From Nocardioides astragali (GTDB lineage Bacteria > Actinomycetota > Actinomycetes > Propionibacteriales > Nocardioidaceae), in NCBI RefSeq assembly GCF_024436375.1, contig NZ_JAFMZM010000007.1, positions 6,731 to 70,730 of the forward strand: a stretch of 64,000 nt of DNA, read 5' to 3'. Position 1 is the stretch's first letter. Each line of letters starts with the position of its first letter. Under the pieces are notes generated by a model, which saw only the letters and a program-made list of their open reading frames with translations, ran no database searches and had not been told where the DNA came from. Positions 25,514 through 33,450 of the stretch are shown one piece after another. Made by a program: the position numbers and the translations under genes.

Positions 25514-26658
25514 CCGAGACGCTGGTGATCCTTGCGGTCGACGACGAGCCGCTGAACCTCCGGCTCCTCGAGGCGGTCCTCGCACCGCACGGGCACCGGG
25601 TCCTGCTCGCCGCCACGGGCGAGGAGTGCCTCGACGTGCTCGCCCACGACGACGTGGACCTGGTGCTGCTCGACGTCGTGATGCCGGGGATCGACGGCTA
25701 CGAGGTCTGCCGGCGCATCCGCGCCGACGCGCGTACGGCGTACCTGCCGATCGTGATGCTGACCGCCAGCGACGCGGAGCAGCGGGTGGCCGCGCTCGAG
25801 GCCGGGGCGGACGACTTCGTGCGCAAGCCGTTCGACCGCAGCGAGCTCCTCGCACGGGTCGAGTCCCTCGGCCGGATCAAGCGCTACCACGACACGATCA
25901 GTGTCCAGCGCGCTGAGCTCGAGACCATGAACCGCGAGCTCGAGGAACGCGTGGCCGCCCAGGTGGCGGAGCTCGACCGGATGAGCAGGCTGCGGAGGTT
26001 CCTGTCGCCGCAGCTGGCGGAGGTCGTGATGGGGGACGAGTCGCTGCTGGCGAGCCACCGCCGCCAGGTGGTCGTGGTCTTCTGCGACCTGCGCAACTTC
26101 ACCACCTTCGCCGAGACGAGCGAGCCGGAGGAGGTGATGGACCTGCTCGGCGAGTACCACCGGCTGCTGGGGTCGATCATCGACGCGCACGACGGCACGC
26201 TGGAGAGGTTCACCGGTGACGGCGTGATGGTCTTCTTCAACGACCCCTTCCCGTGCCGGGACCCCGCGGACCGGGCGGTGCGGATGGCCCTCGAGATCAA
26301 CGAGCGCGTGCGCGAGTGCGCGAACCGCTGGCGCCGGCTCGGCTTCGACCTCGCGCTGGGGACGGGGATCGCCCAGGGCTACGCGACCCTCGGCCGCATC
26401 GGCTACGAGGGAAGGTACGACTACGCCGCGATCGGCAGCGTCACCAACCAGGCCGCCCGCCTGTGCGACGTGGCCGAGCCGTGGCAGGTGCTCGTCCCTG
26501 AACGCCTCGTCGCCAGCTGTGAGGGTCGGTTGCAGACCTCACGTGTGGGGACCAGACAGTTCAAGGGCTTCACTCGCGAGGTGGAGGTCCACGCCGTCGA
26601 GGCGTTGGTCGGGTCAGCCGGGGAGGAGAACGCGGAACCGGCACCCGAGGGCCGGTGA
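25510..26658 (+). CDS. Receiver-class III nucleotide cyclase
   Basis: 382 residues. Receiver 5-120 (D11, D12, D55, K106), coiled coil about 133-165, then a class III cyclase domain from about 185. Both metal-binding Asp are present (D193 in FCDLRNFT, D237 in FTGDGVMVFF), as are the transition-state Asn and Arg (N313, R317). The two base-recognising positions are atypical: R233 where adenylyl cyclases have Lys and A306 where they have Asp or Thr. The product may be cAMP or another cyclic nucleotide. The 3' end overlaps the convergent kinase gene by 45 bases. Confidence 0.9.
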   Translation: MTETLVILAVDDEPLNLRLLEAVLAPHGHRVLLAATGEECLDVLAHDDVDLVLLDVVMPGIDGYEVCRRIRADARTAYLPIVMLTASDAEQRVAALEAGADDFVRKPFDRSELLARVESLGRIKRYHDTISVQRAELETMNRELEERVAAQVAELDRMSRLRRFLSPQLAEVVMGDESLLASHRRQVVVVFCDLRNFTTFAETSEPEEVMDLLGEYHRLLGSIIDAHDGTLERFTGDGVMVFFNDPFPCRDPADRAVRMALEINERVRECANRWRRLGFDLALGTGIAQGYATLGRIGYEGRYDYAAIGSVTNQAARLCDVAEPWQVLVPERLVASCEGRLQTSRVGTRQFKGFTREVEVHAVEALVGSAGEENAEPAPEGR

Positions 26659-27756
26659 TGCGGTGGGGCCGACATTCTCCACGGCGACCTCGCCGTGGTG
26701 GGCCTCGACGATCCCCTTGACGATGGCGAGGCCGAGTCCGGCTCGAGCAGTGTGCGCATCCTGCAACGGGCTGTCCGGCGTGCGTGCGCTGGTGGCGCGG
26801 TAGCCCACGTCGAACACGCGGTCCCGGGCCTCGTCGGGGATGCCCCCGCAGCCGTCGGTCACCGCGAGCTCCACGCCACCCTCGACGGACCGTGCGGCGA
26901 CGTGCACCGTGCCGTCGGCCGGGGTGTGCCGGATGCCGTTCACGATGAGGTTGGCCAGGACGCGCGAGAGCCCGCCCGGGTCGGCCGCGACCTGCAGGCC
27001 GTGGGGGACCTCGCCGCCGAGCGTGACGCGGCCCGCGCGAGCGATCGGATCCGCGGCGGCGATCGCCTCGCTGACCAGGTCACCCACGACGATCGGCTGC
27101 GGATCGAGGATGAGCTGGCCGGCATGGATGCGGGACAGCTCGAAGAGGTCGTCGACCATCTGGACCATCCGGTCCACCTCCCCGCGGATCTGGCGGTGGT
27201 AGCGCGGAGGGTCCGTGGCGATCTCGTCCTCCAGCGCCTCGGCCATCACCCGGATCCCCGCCAGTGGGGTGCGCAGGTCGTGGGAGACCCAGGAGACCAG
27301 CTCGCGGCGGGACTCCTCCAGTCGCTGCTCGCGCTCGCGCGCCTCGGCAAGCCGCTGGTGCGCCGAGGCCAGCTCGGCGGACAGCTCCTGGAACTCGGCC
27401 GGCCCTCGCCGCTCGGCGACGATGGTGCCGCCTTCGCCGACCCGGCGTACGTCGTCGCGCAGCGACCGTGACCAGCGCACGAGGGCGGTGGAGAGCACCA
27501 GCGCCACCACGAGCGAGACGACGGCAGCCGCACTGGTGACGATCAGCACGACGTGGAGGTCGTGGTCGGAGATCAACATCCGCCGCGAGATGATCTGGAC
27601 CCCCAGCAGCACGGTGAGGGTGGTCACCACACCGACCACGGTGAGCTGCCAGCGAAGGGAGCGATGGCGCAGCACCCAGCCCGCGAGGAGTCCCAGCAGG
27701 CCCACGACCGCTCCGCTGCCGATGGCGACGACCCAGATCTCGGTGAGGTCACTCAT
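26614..27756 (-). CDS. OmpR-partner sensor histidine kinase
   Basis: 380 residues. Two membrane helices near the N-terminus (VVAIGSGAVVGLLGLLAGWVL and a second at about 35-55) and a third at about 70-95, then a HAMP-like linker. HisKA follows with H159 (ELVSWVSHDLRTPLAG), then HATPase (NLIVNGIRHTPADG, GRDRVFDVGYRA-like region, GLGLAIVKGIVEAHHG). Last gene of a long minus-strand operon. Its ATG overlaps the regulator stop (ATGA). Its last 15 codons overlap the convergent cyclase gene. Confidence 0.92.
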   Translation of the reverse strand: MSDLTEIWVVAIGSGAVVGLLGLLAGWVLRHRSLRWQLTVVGVVTTLTVLLGVQIISRRMLISDHDLHVVLIVTSAAAVVSLVVALVLSTALVRWSRSLRDDVRRVGEGGTIVAERRGPAEFQELSAELASAHQRLAEAREREQRLEESRRELVSWVSHDLRTPLAGIRVMAEALEDEIATDPPRYHRQIRGEVDRMVQMVDDLFELSRIHAGQLILDPQPIVVGDLVSEAIAAADPIARAGRVTLGGEVPHGLQVAADPGGLSRVLANLIVNGIRHTPADGTVHVAARSVEGGVELAVTDGCGGIPDEARDRVFDVGYRATSARTPDSPLQDAHTARAGLGLAIVKGIVEAHHGEVAVENVGPTASPALGCRFRVLLPG

Positions 27757-28469
27757 CGCGCCTCCTCCGGCTCGGCCGGGTCGGGTTCCTGGAGCTCCCA
27801 GCGGTAGCCGACGCCCCACACGGTGAGCAGACGGGTGGGGGTGGTGGGGTCGGCCTCGATCTTCTCGCGCAGCCGGCGGACGTGGACGGTGACCGTCGAC
27901 TGGTCCCCGAAGGACCAGCCCCACACCCGCTGGAGCAGGTCGTCGCGGGAGAATGCGATGCCCGGCCCGGACGTGAAGAAGGTCAGCAGGTCGAACTCCC
28001 GCGCGGTCAGCGCGGTCTCCTTGCCCGCCAACGTCACGAGCCGGCGATCGCGGTCGATCACGAGGTCTCCGTCGACGATCACCGACGGGGCGTCGGTGTC
28101 GAGCCCTCCGACGGAGCGGCGCAGGATGGAGTCGACCCGCAGCACCAGCTCCCGCGGGCTGAAGGGCTTGGTGACGTAGTCGTCCGCCCCGATCTCGAGG
28201 CCGACGACGCGGTCCTGCTCGCTGCCGAGCGCGGTCAGCAGCACGATGGGTACGTCGGAGTGCAGGCGCAGCCGTCGGCACACCTCCAGCCCGTCCAGGC
28301 CCGGCATCATCACGTCGAGGACGAGCAGGTCGGTCTCGCCCTGCCGCACCGCATCGAGCGCTCCGGCGCCGTCGGCCGCCTCGTGGACCTCGTGCCCGGC
28401 GTTGCGGAGGTAGTCGACGACCACCTCGCGCACCGTGGCGTCGTCGTCGACCACCAGCACCTTCGCCAT
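27753..28469 (-). CDS. OmpR/PhoB-family response regulator
   Basis: 238 residues. Receiver with D8-D10 and D52 (LLVLDVMMPGLDG), Lys in YVTKPFSPREL; winged-helix C-terminal domain (LTAREFDLLTFF, FSRDDLLQRVWGW, VDVHVRRLREK-type segment, GVGYRW). I prefer the ATG at 28469 to a GTG six bases upstream, as GGGGAG lies nine bases before the ATG. Embedded in the methyltransferase/oxidoreductase operon, which it probably controls. Confidence 0.93.
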   Translation of the reverse strand: MAKVLVVDDDATVREVVVDYLRNAGHEVHEAADGAGALDAVRQGETDLLVLDVMMPGLDGLEVCRRLRLHSDVPIVLLTALGSEQDRVVGLEIGADDYVTKPFSPRELVLRVDSILRRSVGGLDTDAPSVIVDGDLVIDRDRRLVTLAGKETALTAREFDLLTFFTSGPGIAFSRDDLLQRVWGWSFGDQSTVTVHVRRLREKIEADPTTPTRLLTVWGVGYRWELQEPDPAEPEEAR

Positions 28470-28475
28470 CGGCAC

Positions 28476-28889
28476 TCACTCCCCGGCGCGTGAGCGGCGG
28501 GATCGGACGAACCCGGTGACCGCCACGAGCAGGACCACGATGACACTGATCGCGCACCAGGTCGTGAGGTAGGGGCGATCGAGCAGGGTGGGATTGTCCG
28601 CACGGGCTCCTGCCCGGCTCAGCACCGGGACGGCCACGACGGTGAGGGTGCCCCACACGACGAGCGCGACCAGCGCCGGTGCCCGCCAAGGCACGGGGAG
28701 CAGCCGGGACCCGGCGAAGCAGGCCGCGACGACCAGCGCCGAGAGCACGACGTCGTGGGCCACCACACCGGCGCCCAACCACAGTGCGACCTCGACCCAC
28801 TGAGCCGGAGCCTGCCGGGTCAGCAGGAGCGCGGCACCGTAGAGGGCCAAGGAGGCACCGCAGGCGCCGACCAGCAGACGTGTCCTCAC
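28476..28889 (-). CDS. Small membrane protein in the oxidoreductase operon
   Basis: 137 residues, GTG start overlapping the oxidoreductase stop (GTGA). Four hydrophobic helices (LLVGACGASLALYGAALLL, WLGAGVVAHDVVLSALVVAA, PALVALVVWGTLTVVAVPVL, AISVIVVLLVAVTGFV). A conserved-looking His lies in VVAHDVV, and PYLTTWCAISV has a Cys. I do not recognise a family. Position between the molybdenum enzyme and the two-component genes suggests a membrane partner of the former. Confidence 0.75.
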   Translation of the reverse strand: MRTRLLVGACGASLALYGAALLLTRQAPAQWVEVALWLGAGVVAHDVVLSALVVAACFAGSRLLPVPWRAPALVALVVWGTLTVVAVPVLSRAGARADNPTLLDRPYLTTWCAISVIVVLLVAVTGFVRSRRSRAGE

Positions 28890-30058
28890 GCCGACACCTC
28901 CAGGCGGGAGACCCACTTGGTCTGCAGGACGCCGGGACGGTTGGGCGCGATCACGCGACACGGGAAGCCGTGGTCCAGGGCCAAGGGCTCCCCGGCCAGG
29001 TCGAGCGCCAGGAGGGTGCGCTCGTCGGCTGCGAAGCTCGCCGGCAGGGTGGAGCGCCGGAAGGCGCCCGCCTGCTGGAGCGAGACGACGACGACCTCGC
29101 GATCCGTCGGAGCGTCCGCGGTGCGCAGGACGTCGGCCACGCGCACTCCGGACCACGTGCCCTGCGCGCTCCACCCCTCGACGCACGCGATCGGCAGGTC
29201 GACCGTGTGCGGCGGCATCGCGCGGAGGTCGTCGTACGAGAAGGAGGCGGCGAGCACGCCGCCCACCACCACCTCGAGTCGCCAGTCGGGCGCGGTGGCC
29301 GACTCCTCGACACCGGCTGCCTGCGCGGACTTGTTGATCGGGACCCCGCCGGGCCCCTCGCCGGTGCGGGTGGCGAAGACCGACACCCGCCGCAGCCACG
29401 GGACCGTGCCGCCCGCGGTGGCGAGGACGGCGACACCGGCGGCAGCCGCGGTCGTACGGACCAGCGCGCGCCGCGACAGGGCACCCGGGACCGTCGCGGT
29501 CACCCGGTCGTGAGTGGTTGCGTCGATGTCACCGGACAGCAGGTCGCGGGTGATCGGCAGCTTGACCGCGACGTGGACGAGCAGCGCGCCGATGGCGATC
29601 CACGCCAGGGCGTAGTGGGCGGTGCGGAAGGAGAAGGTGAGCCAGGGATACCACTGGGCTGCGTTGAGCGCGCCCGTCGCGAGCTGGAAGATCGACGCGG
29701 CGACCAGGACCCCGATGGAGCCGCGCTCGAGGACGGCGATGAGCAGGCGGCGGGCGTCGCGCACCGGCAGGCTCTCGAAGAGCTTCGGCAGGACCGACCA
29801 GAGCTTCACCAGCAGCAGGGGGACGGCGGCGACGCCGGAGGTGACGTGGAGCCCCTGAGTGACCTGGTATCCCCAGCTGGGACTGGTCGGGAAGGGGACC
29901 GGGTGCGACGGCAGCTGGGCGTAGTGGCTGATCAGACCAGTGACGAAGCACAGCCCGAACGAGACACCGAGCCACAGTCCGACCCTCGCGGCGACGGCCG
30001 GACTGCGCAGGCGCGACGTGAACTGCTCCGGCGCCGGCGGCTTCAGTCGCGCCCTCAT
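28886..30058 (-). CDS. Membrane cytochrome b-like/molybdopterin oxidoreductase fusion
   Basis: 390 residues. Residues 25-180 form about four membrane helices with candidate haem histidines (GLHVTSG, RTAHYALAW, LLVHVAVK). Around residue 196 comes a twin-arginine motif (LSRRALVRTT) before a fifth helix. A sulfite-oxidase-type molybdopterin domain follows, with the cofactor Cys at about 292 (IACVEGWSAQGTW). So the catalytic domain is outside and electrons may pass through the fused haem domain. MsrP/YedY-like sulfoxide reduction or thioether oxidation are possible reactions. ATG overlaps the methyltransferase stop (TGATG). Confidence 0.85.
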   Translation of the reverse strand: MRARLKPPAPEQFTSRLRSPAVAARVGLWLGVSFGLCFVTGLISHYAQLPSHPVPFPTSPSWGYQVTQGLHVTSGVAAVPLLLVKLWSVLPKLFESLPVRDARRLLIAVLERGSIGVLVAASIFQLATGALNAAQWYPWLTFSFRTAHYALAWIAIGALLVHVAVKLPITRDLLSGDIDATTHDRVTATVPGALSRRALVRTTAAAAGVAVLATAGGTVPWLRRVSVFATRTGEGPGGVPINKSAQAAGVEESATAPDWRLEVVVGGVLAASFSYDDLRAMPPHTVDLPIACVEGWSAQGTWSGVRVADVLRTADAPTDREVVVVSLQQAGAFRRSTLPASFAADERTLLALDLAGEPLALDHGFPCRVIAPNRPGVLQTKWVSRLEVSA

Positions 30059-30693
30059 CACGCGACCTGGCACAGGACGGCGGCGTGGCGCTCGCCGAGC
30101 CGGTGGACGTCGCGCACGGCCAACCCGGCTCCGGCTGCGGTGGTCGCGAGGTCGTCCACGCCGAGGGTCGCCCACCTGAAGGGGCGGCTGCGCCGACCCG
30201 CGGCCTCCAGTGCCGCCCAGCCCCGATCGAGGGCGACGCCCGGCCCGGCGACCTCGACGACCACCGTTCCTCCCGGAGCCAGGAGCTGGCGCACGCGGCG
30301 CAGGAGGACCCCCGGGTCGCCGCCGATGCCGATGTTGCCGTCGGCGAGCAGCGCGGTGCACCACCTGCCCTCGCCCGGTACGCGGTCGAAGACGTCGCGC
30401 CGCACCGCCGAGGCTCCACGGTGCCGGGTGAGGGCGACCGCCGCGTCGACGATGTCGATCCCGAGCGTGACGTGACCGGCCAGCATCAGCGCCTCGGTCA
30501 TCCGGCCCGGACCGCACCCGATGTCGATGGTGGGGCCGACGCACAGCTCGACCAGGCGCTGGTCGTGGTCGTCAGCGGCTCGTCGCCACCGGTCGACGGG
30601 AAGGGCCACCGGGTCCTCGCCGCGCCGCACGACCACTGTCGGCGACCCGTGGAGCGCGCTCGCGAACACCTCGCTGAAGGACTGGTCGGTCAC
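30058..30693 (-). CDS. Class I SAM-dependent methyltransferase
   Basis: 211 residues, GTG start overlapping the DUF2064 gene stop (GTGA). Motif I TIDIGCGPGRMTEAL, acidic residue in LGIDIVDAAV, later LLADGNIGIGGDPGVLLRR and LLAPGGTVVVEVAG are those of Rossmann-fold methyltransferases of the UbiE/Methyltransf_11 type. Substrate unknown; operon partners suggest a sugar or lipid-linked intermediate. No membrane segment. Confidence 0.85.
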   Translation of the reverse strand: MTDQSFSEVFASALHGSPTVVVRRGEDPVALPVDRWRRAADDHDQRLVELCVGPTIDIGCGPGRMTEALMLAGHVTLGIDIVDAAVALTRHRGASAVRRDVFDRVPGEGRWCTALLADGNIGIGGDPGVLLRRVRQLLAPGGTVVVEVAGPGVALDRGWAALEAAGRRSRPFRWATLGVDDLATTAAGAGLAVRDVHRLGERHAAVLCQVA

Positions 30694-31340
30694 CGGGTGC
30701 TCCCCGTCGAGACGCCGCGCCAGGCACGGGCGAATCGCGTGTCCGGGAAGAGAGCCGCCACCAGCTCGGCATCCGCGAGCGTGTCCACGTCGGTCATCGT
30801 GGGTGCGATGCCGACTGTCCGACACGCCCGCTCGAGGGCGCGACGGGTGTCGGTGCACGTGTTGCGCGTCGACATCCGCACCTGCGCCACGTCTCGTACG
30901 ACATCGGGGTCGCGGCGGGCGAGCGCCCACCAGCCGCCGTCCGCGGCCGGCCCGAGCACGGCGTCGTGGTCGGTGAGGCCGTCGGTGACCGCCGTCAGCG
31001 CGGCCACGGTGACGTGAGGGGTGTCCATGCCGATCTGGACGACCGGCCCGGGACCGGCATCAGCGTGCGCGTGCACGAGCCGCTCGGCGAAGGTGTCGCC
31101 ACGTTGGGGACTGATCGCCCAGCCTTCGAGCGCTGCGGAGATGGCCTCGCCGTCAACTGCGTCGCGCAGGTCTCCGGACAGGCTCAGGTGACCCTGTGCG
31201 CCGGCATCGCGGCACGCGTGGATGGTGTCGAGCAGAGCCGCCGCGGCGAGCGCCGCGGCCCGCTGCGCACCGATCCGGGCACCGAGCCGGGTCTTCACCT
31301 GCCCGGCGACAGGTGCCTTGGCGACGACCAGCACCTTCAT
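30690..31340 (-). CDS. DUF2064/TIGR04282-type transferase
   Basis: 216 residues. VVAKAPVAGQVKTRLGARIG at the N-terminus, QIGMDTPHVT in the centre and AVLGPAADGGWWALA are the marks of the DUF2064 family, a GT-A/nucleotidyltransferase-like fold. Databases name relatives after arsenosugar synthesis, but no ArsM or radical SAM gene is present here. Length and pairing with a GT2 gene match what I recall of M. tuberculosis Rv0540, a neighbour of MTX-capping genes. ATG overlaps the GT2 stop (ATGA). Confidence 0.85.
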   Translation of the reverse strand: MKVLVVAKAPVAGQVKTRLGARIGAQRAAALAAAALLDTIHACRDAGAQGHLSLSGDLRDAVDGEAISAALEGWAISPQRGDTFAERLVHAHADAGPGPVVQIGMDTPHVTVAALTAVTDGLTDHDAVLGPAADGGWWALARRDPDVVRDVAQVRMSTRNTCTDTRRALERACRTVGIAPTMTDVDTLADAELVAALFPDTRFARAWRGVSTGSTR

Positions 31341-31993
31341 CGCAGCACCTGCCAGAAGTCGCGCGCCGTACGCAGGGTGCCGAGGACCGAGCCGGACACC
31401 TTCGACCGGGTCCCCGCCGCGCGCGGGTGGTAGTCCACGTCGTGCTCGCTCAGCCGCCACCCCTCGCGGGTGACGGCCTGCAGCAGCTCGACGGGGTATC
31501 CGAACCGACGGTCCGCCAGACCGAGGTCGAGCAGCGCCTGGCGGCGGCACACCCGCATCGGGGCGATGTCGTGGGCCTGCATCCCGATGCGCCTGCGCAG
31601 CCAGGCCGCGATGACCGCGTTGCCGGCCCGCGCGTGCCAGGGCCACACGCCGCTCTGCACCGGGCGGCGTCGCCCGACCGCGAGATCGGCCCGGCCGGAT
31701 GCGACGTCGTCGAGCAGCGGGACGAGCTGGTCCGGGTCGAAGGAGCCGTCCGCGTCCATCACCGCGACGAACTCGGCCGTCGCCGCCTCGATCCCCGTGT
31801 GGACGGCCGCGCCGTAGCCGGGGGTCGGCTCGTTGACGACGCGGGCGCCCAGGTCCCGCGCCACCGAGGCCGTGTCGTCGCGCGATCCGTTGTCGACGAC
31901 GATCACCGAGAAGCGCGAAGGCACCCGCGGCAGCAGGTCGCGCAGGGCAGGACCCTCGTCGCGGCACGGGAGCACGAGGTCACAGGTAGGCAC
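31337..31993 (-). CDS. Small GT2 glycosyltransferase (polyprenyl-phosphate sugar synthase-like)
   Basis: 218 residues, GTG start. GT-A fold with VIVVDNGSRDDTASVA and the DXD motif AVMDADGSFDPDQL; a C-terminal GYPVELLQAVTREGWRL region resembles DPM1-type synthases. No membrane helix. A likely role is to load a sugar onto a polyprenyl phosphate for the membrane transferase encoded divergently at 32107. I recall M. tuberculosis Rv0539 as a close counterpart in size and neighbours. First gene of a seven-gene coupled operon, with a leaderless-type TAGCGT box. Confidence 0.88.
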   Translation of the reverse strand: MPTCDLVLPCRDEGPALRDLLPRVPSRFSVIVVDNGSRDDTASVARDLGARVVNEPTPGYGAAVHTGIEAATAEFVAVMDADGSFDPDQLVPLLDDVASGRADLAVGRRRPVQSGVWPWHARAGNAVIAAWLRRRIGMQAHDIAPMRVCRRQALLDLGLADRRFGYPVELLQAVTREGWRLSEHDVDYHPRAAGTRSKVSGSVLGTLRTARDFWQVLR

Positions 31994-32000
31994 GTCCTCG

Positions 32001-32006
32001 ACGCTA
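32001..32006 (-). promoter_or_regulatory. Leaderless-type -10 box (TAGCGT)
   Basis: TAGCGT on the minus strand, 7 bases before the GTG of the GT2 gene; this should drive the seven-gene operon running to 26614. Confidence 0.5.
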
Positions 32007-32093
32007 GTGAGAGCGGCTCCTGATCTCGATGGGTTGCCTCCTTACGAAGTCGTGACGTGTGGCCGGCGGAGGTGCGTCGCGGCGCTGCGTCCC

Positions 32094-32099
32094 TAGGCT
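32094..32099 (+). promoter_or_regulatory. Leaderless-type -10 box (TAGGCT)
   Basis: TAGGCT, 7 bases before the ATG of the membrane glycosyltransferase gene at 32107. It is divergent from the TAGCGT box at 32001-32006, so the two promoters share about 90 bases. Confidence 0.5.
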
Positions 32100-32106
32100 G
32101 ACCCGC

Positions 32107-33447
32107 ATGAGCGTCGCGACCGAGGACGGGGCACGCACCGGGCGTCGCGCCACCGTCGGTCTCGCCGTGGCCCTGATCGTGCTGGCCGCCTCCTTCGCCG
32201 TGCCGCCCCTGCTCGGTTGGGACGTGGACGCGCGCAGCGACATGCTCGGGCTGCCGCCCACGCACGGCTACCTCGACGCCAAGGTCGCGCCTGCCAGCGT
32301 GCTCGCGGTCCTCATCGCTCTCGGTGGCGTCTGGCGGGGCGAGGTGCTGGCCCGGACGTTGTCGTGGCGCGCGCTGATGCTGGTGTCGTACGTCGTGGGG
32401 CTGGCGTGGCTGCTCGCCCTTGCGCTGGTCGACGGCGAGTCCGGGTTGACGCGGGTGATGTCCAACCCGGACGAGTACCTCGTCACCGCTCGTCAGGTCC
32501 CCGACATCCCGGCGATGCTGGCGGGATACGTCGAGCGGATCCCCAGGTCCCACCCGGACAACTGGCCGATCCACCTGGCCGGCCATCCCCCCGGCGCGGT
32601 CCTGTTCCACGTCGCGCTGGTGCGGATCGGGCTCGGGGGCGACCTCGCCGCCGCGCTCGCGGTCGTGGTGATCGCAGCGAGCGTCCCGGTCGCGACGATG
32701 TCGGCGCTGCGGTTCCTGGACGCGGAGCGGCTGGCCCGCCGTGCCGCGCCCTTCCTGGTGCTCAGCCCAGCGGCGGTCTTCCTCGCGGTGTCGGCCGACG
32801 CCGTCTTCGCGGCGGTCGCGGCATGGGGCCTGGCAGCGCTGGCGTGGTCCGCGACGGGGTCGGGCCGCACGCGACTCGTGGGAGGGGGAGTGGTCGCTGG
32901 GCTGCTGCTGGGCTGGTGCGTGTTGAGCTCCTACGGTCTGCCGCTGTTGGGTCTCCTCGCGCTGACCGTCCTGCACCTGGCCCGCAGCTGGTGGCCGCTG
33001 CCTGTCGCGGCGCTGACCGCGCTCGGGGTGGTGCTCGCCTTCGCCGCGTTCGGATTCGCGTGGTGGGAGGCCTACCCGGTGCTGGTGGACCGCTACTGGG
33101 ACGGCATCGCCGCGACGCGGCCGGCGGCGTACTGGATGTGGGGCAACCTCGGCGCTCTGCTCGTCTCGGGAGGACCGCTGCTCGGGGCCGGCGTCGCAGT
33201 GGCCGCGACCCGTCACGGCGCACGGACCCGGACCGTCGCGTGGCTCGCCGGAGCGGCTGCGGTCACGATCGTGGTCGCCGACCTCAGCCGGATGTCGAAG
33301 GCCGAGGTGGAGCGGATCTGGCTGCCGTTCGTGCCGTGGCTGACGCTCTCCCTGGCACTGCTGCCACGAGGCTGGCGGCGCTGGGGCCTGGCGCTCCAGG
33401 TGACGACCGCGGTGCTCGTGCAGCACCTCGTCTACACGAGCTGGTGA
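32107..33447 (+). CDS. GT-C-like integral membrane glycosyltransferase
   Basis: 446 residues with about eleven membrane helices. The first outward loop holds MSNPDEYL (candidate catalytic acid) and the segment DNWPIHLAGHPPGAVLF, a pattern typical of actinobacterial polyprenyl-phosphate-dependent transferases. Size and neighbours match what I remember of M. tuberculosis Rv0541c, linked to methylthioxylose transfer. Convergent with the epimerase gene with a 3-base gap and divergent from the GT2 gene. Confidence 0.75.
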   Translation: MSVATEDGARTGRRATVGLAVALIVLAASFAVPPLLGWDVDARSDMLGLPPTHGYLDAKVAPASVLAVLIALGGVWRGEVLARTLSWRALMLVSYVVGLAWLLALALVDGESGLTRVMSNPDEYLVTARQVPDIPAMLAGYVERIPRSHPDNWPIHLAGHPPGAVLFHVALVRIGLGGDLAAALAVVVIAASVPVATMSALRFLDAERLARRAAPFLVLSPAAVFLAVSADAVFAAVAAWGLAALAWSATGSGRTRLVGGGVVAGLLLGWCVLSSYGLPLLGLLALTVLHLARSWWPLPVAALTALGVVLAFAAFGFAWWEAYPVLVDRYWDGIAATRPAAYWMWGNLGALLVSGGPLLGAGVAVAATRHGARTRTVAWLAGAAAVTIVVADLSRMSKAEVERIWLPFVPWLTLSLALLPRGWRRWGLALQVTTAVLVQHLVYTSW

Positions 33448-33450
33448 TCG

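Noticed and set aside
22424..26658. A cyclic-nucleotide antiphage defence system (CBASS or Pycsar type)
   Set aside because: The CNB protein has no killing effector (no nuclease, TIR, or membrane domain) and the cyclase is fused to a receiver and driven by a kinase, which points to ordinary signalling.
30690..31340. Arsenosugar biosynthesis, as the family name of the DUF2064 protein suggests
   Set aside because: No arsenite methyltransferase-type ArsM, radical SAM ArsS or arsenic resistance gene is present. The neighbours fit a methylthiopentose route better.
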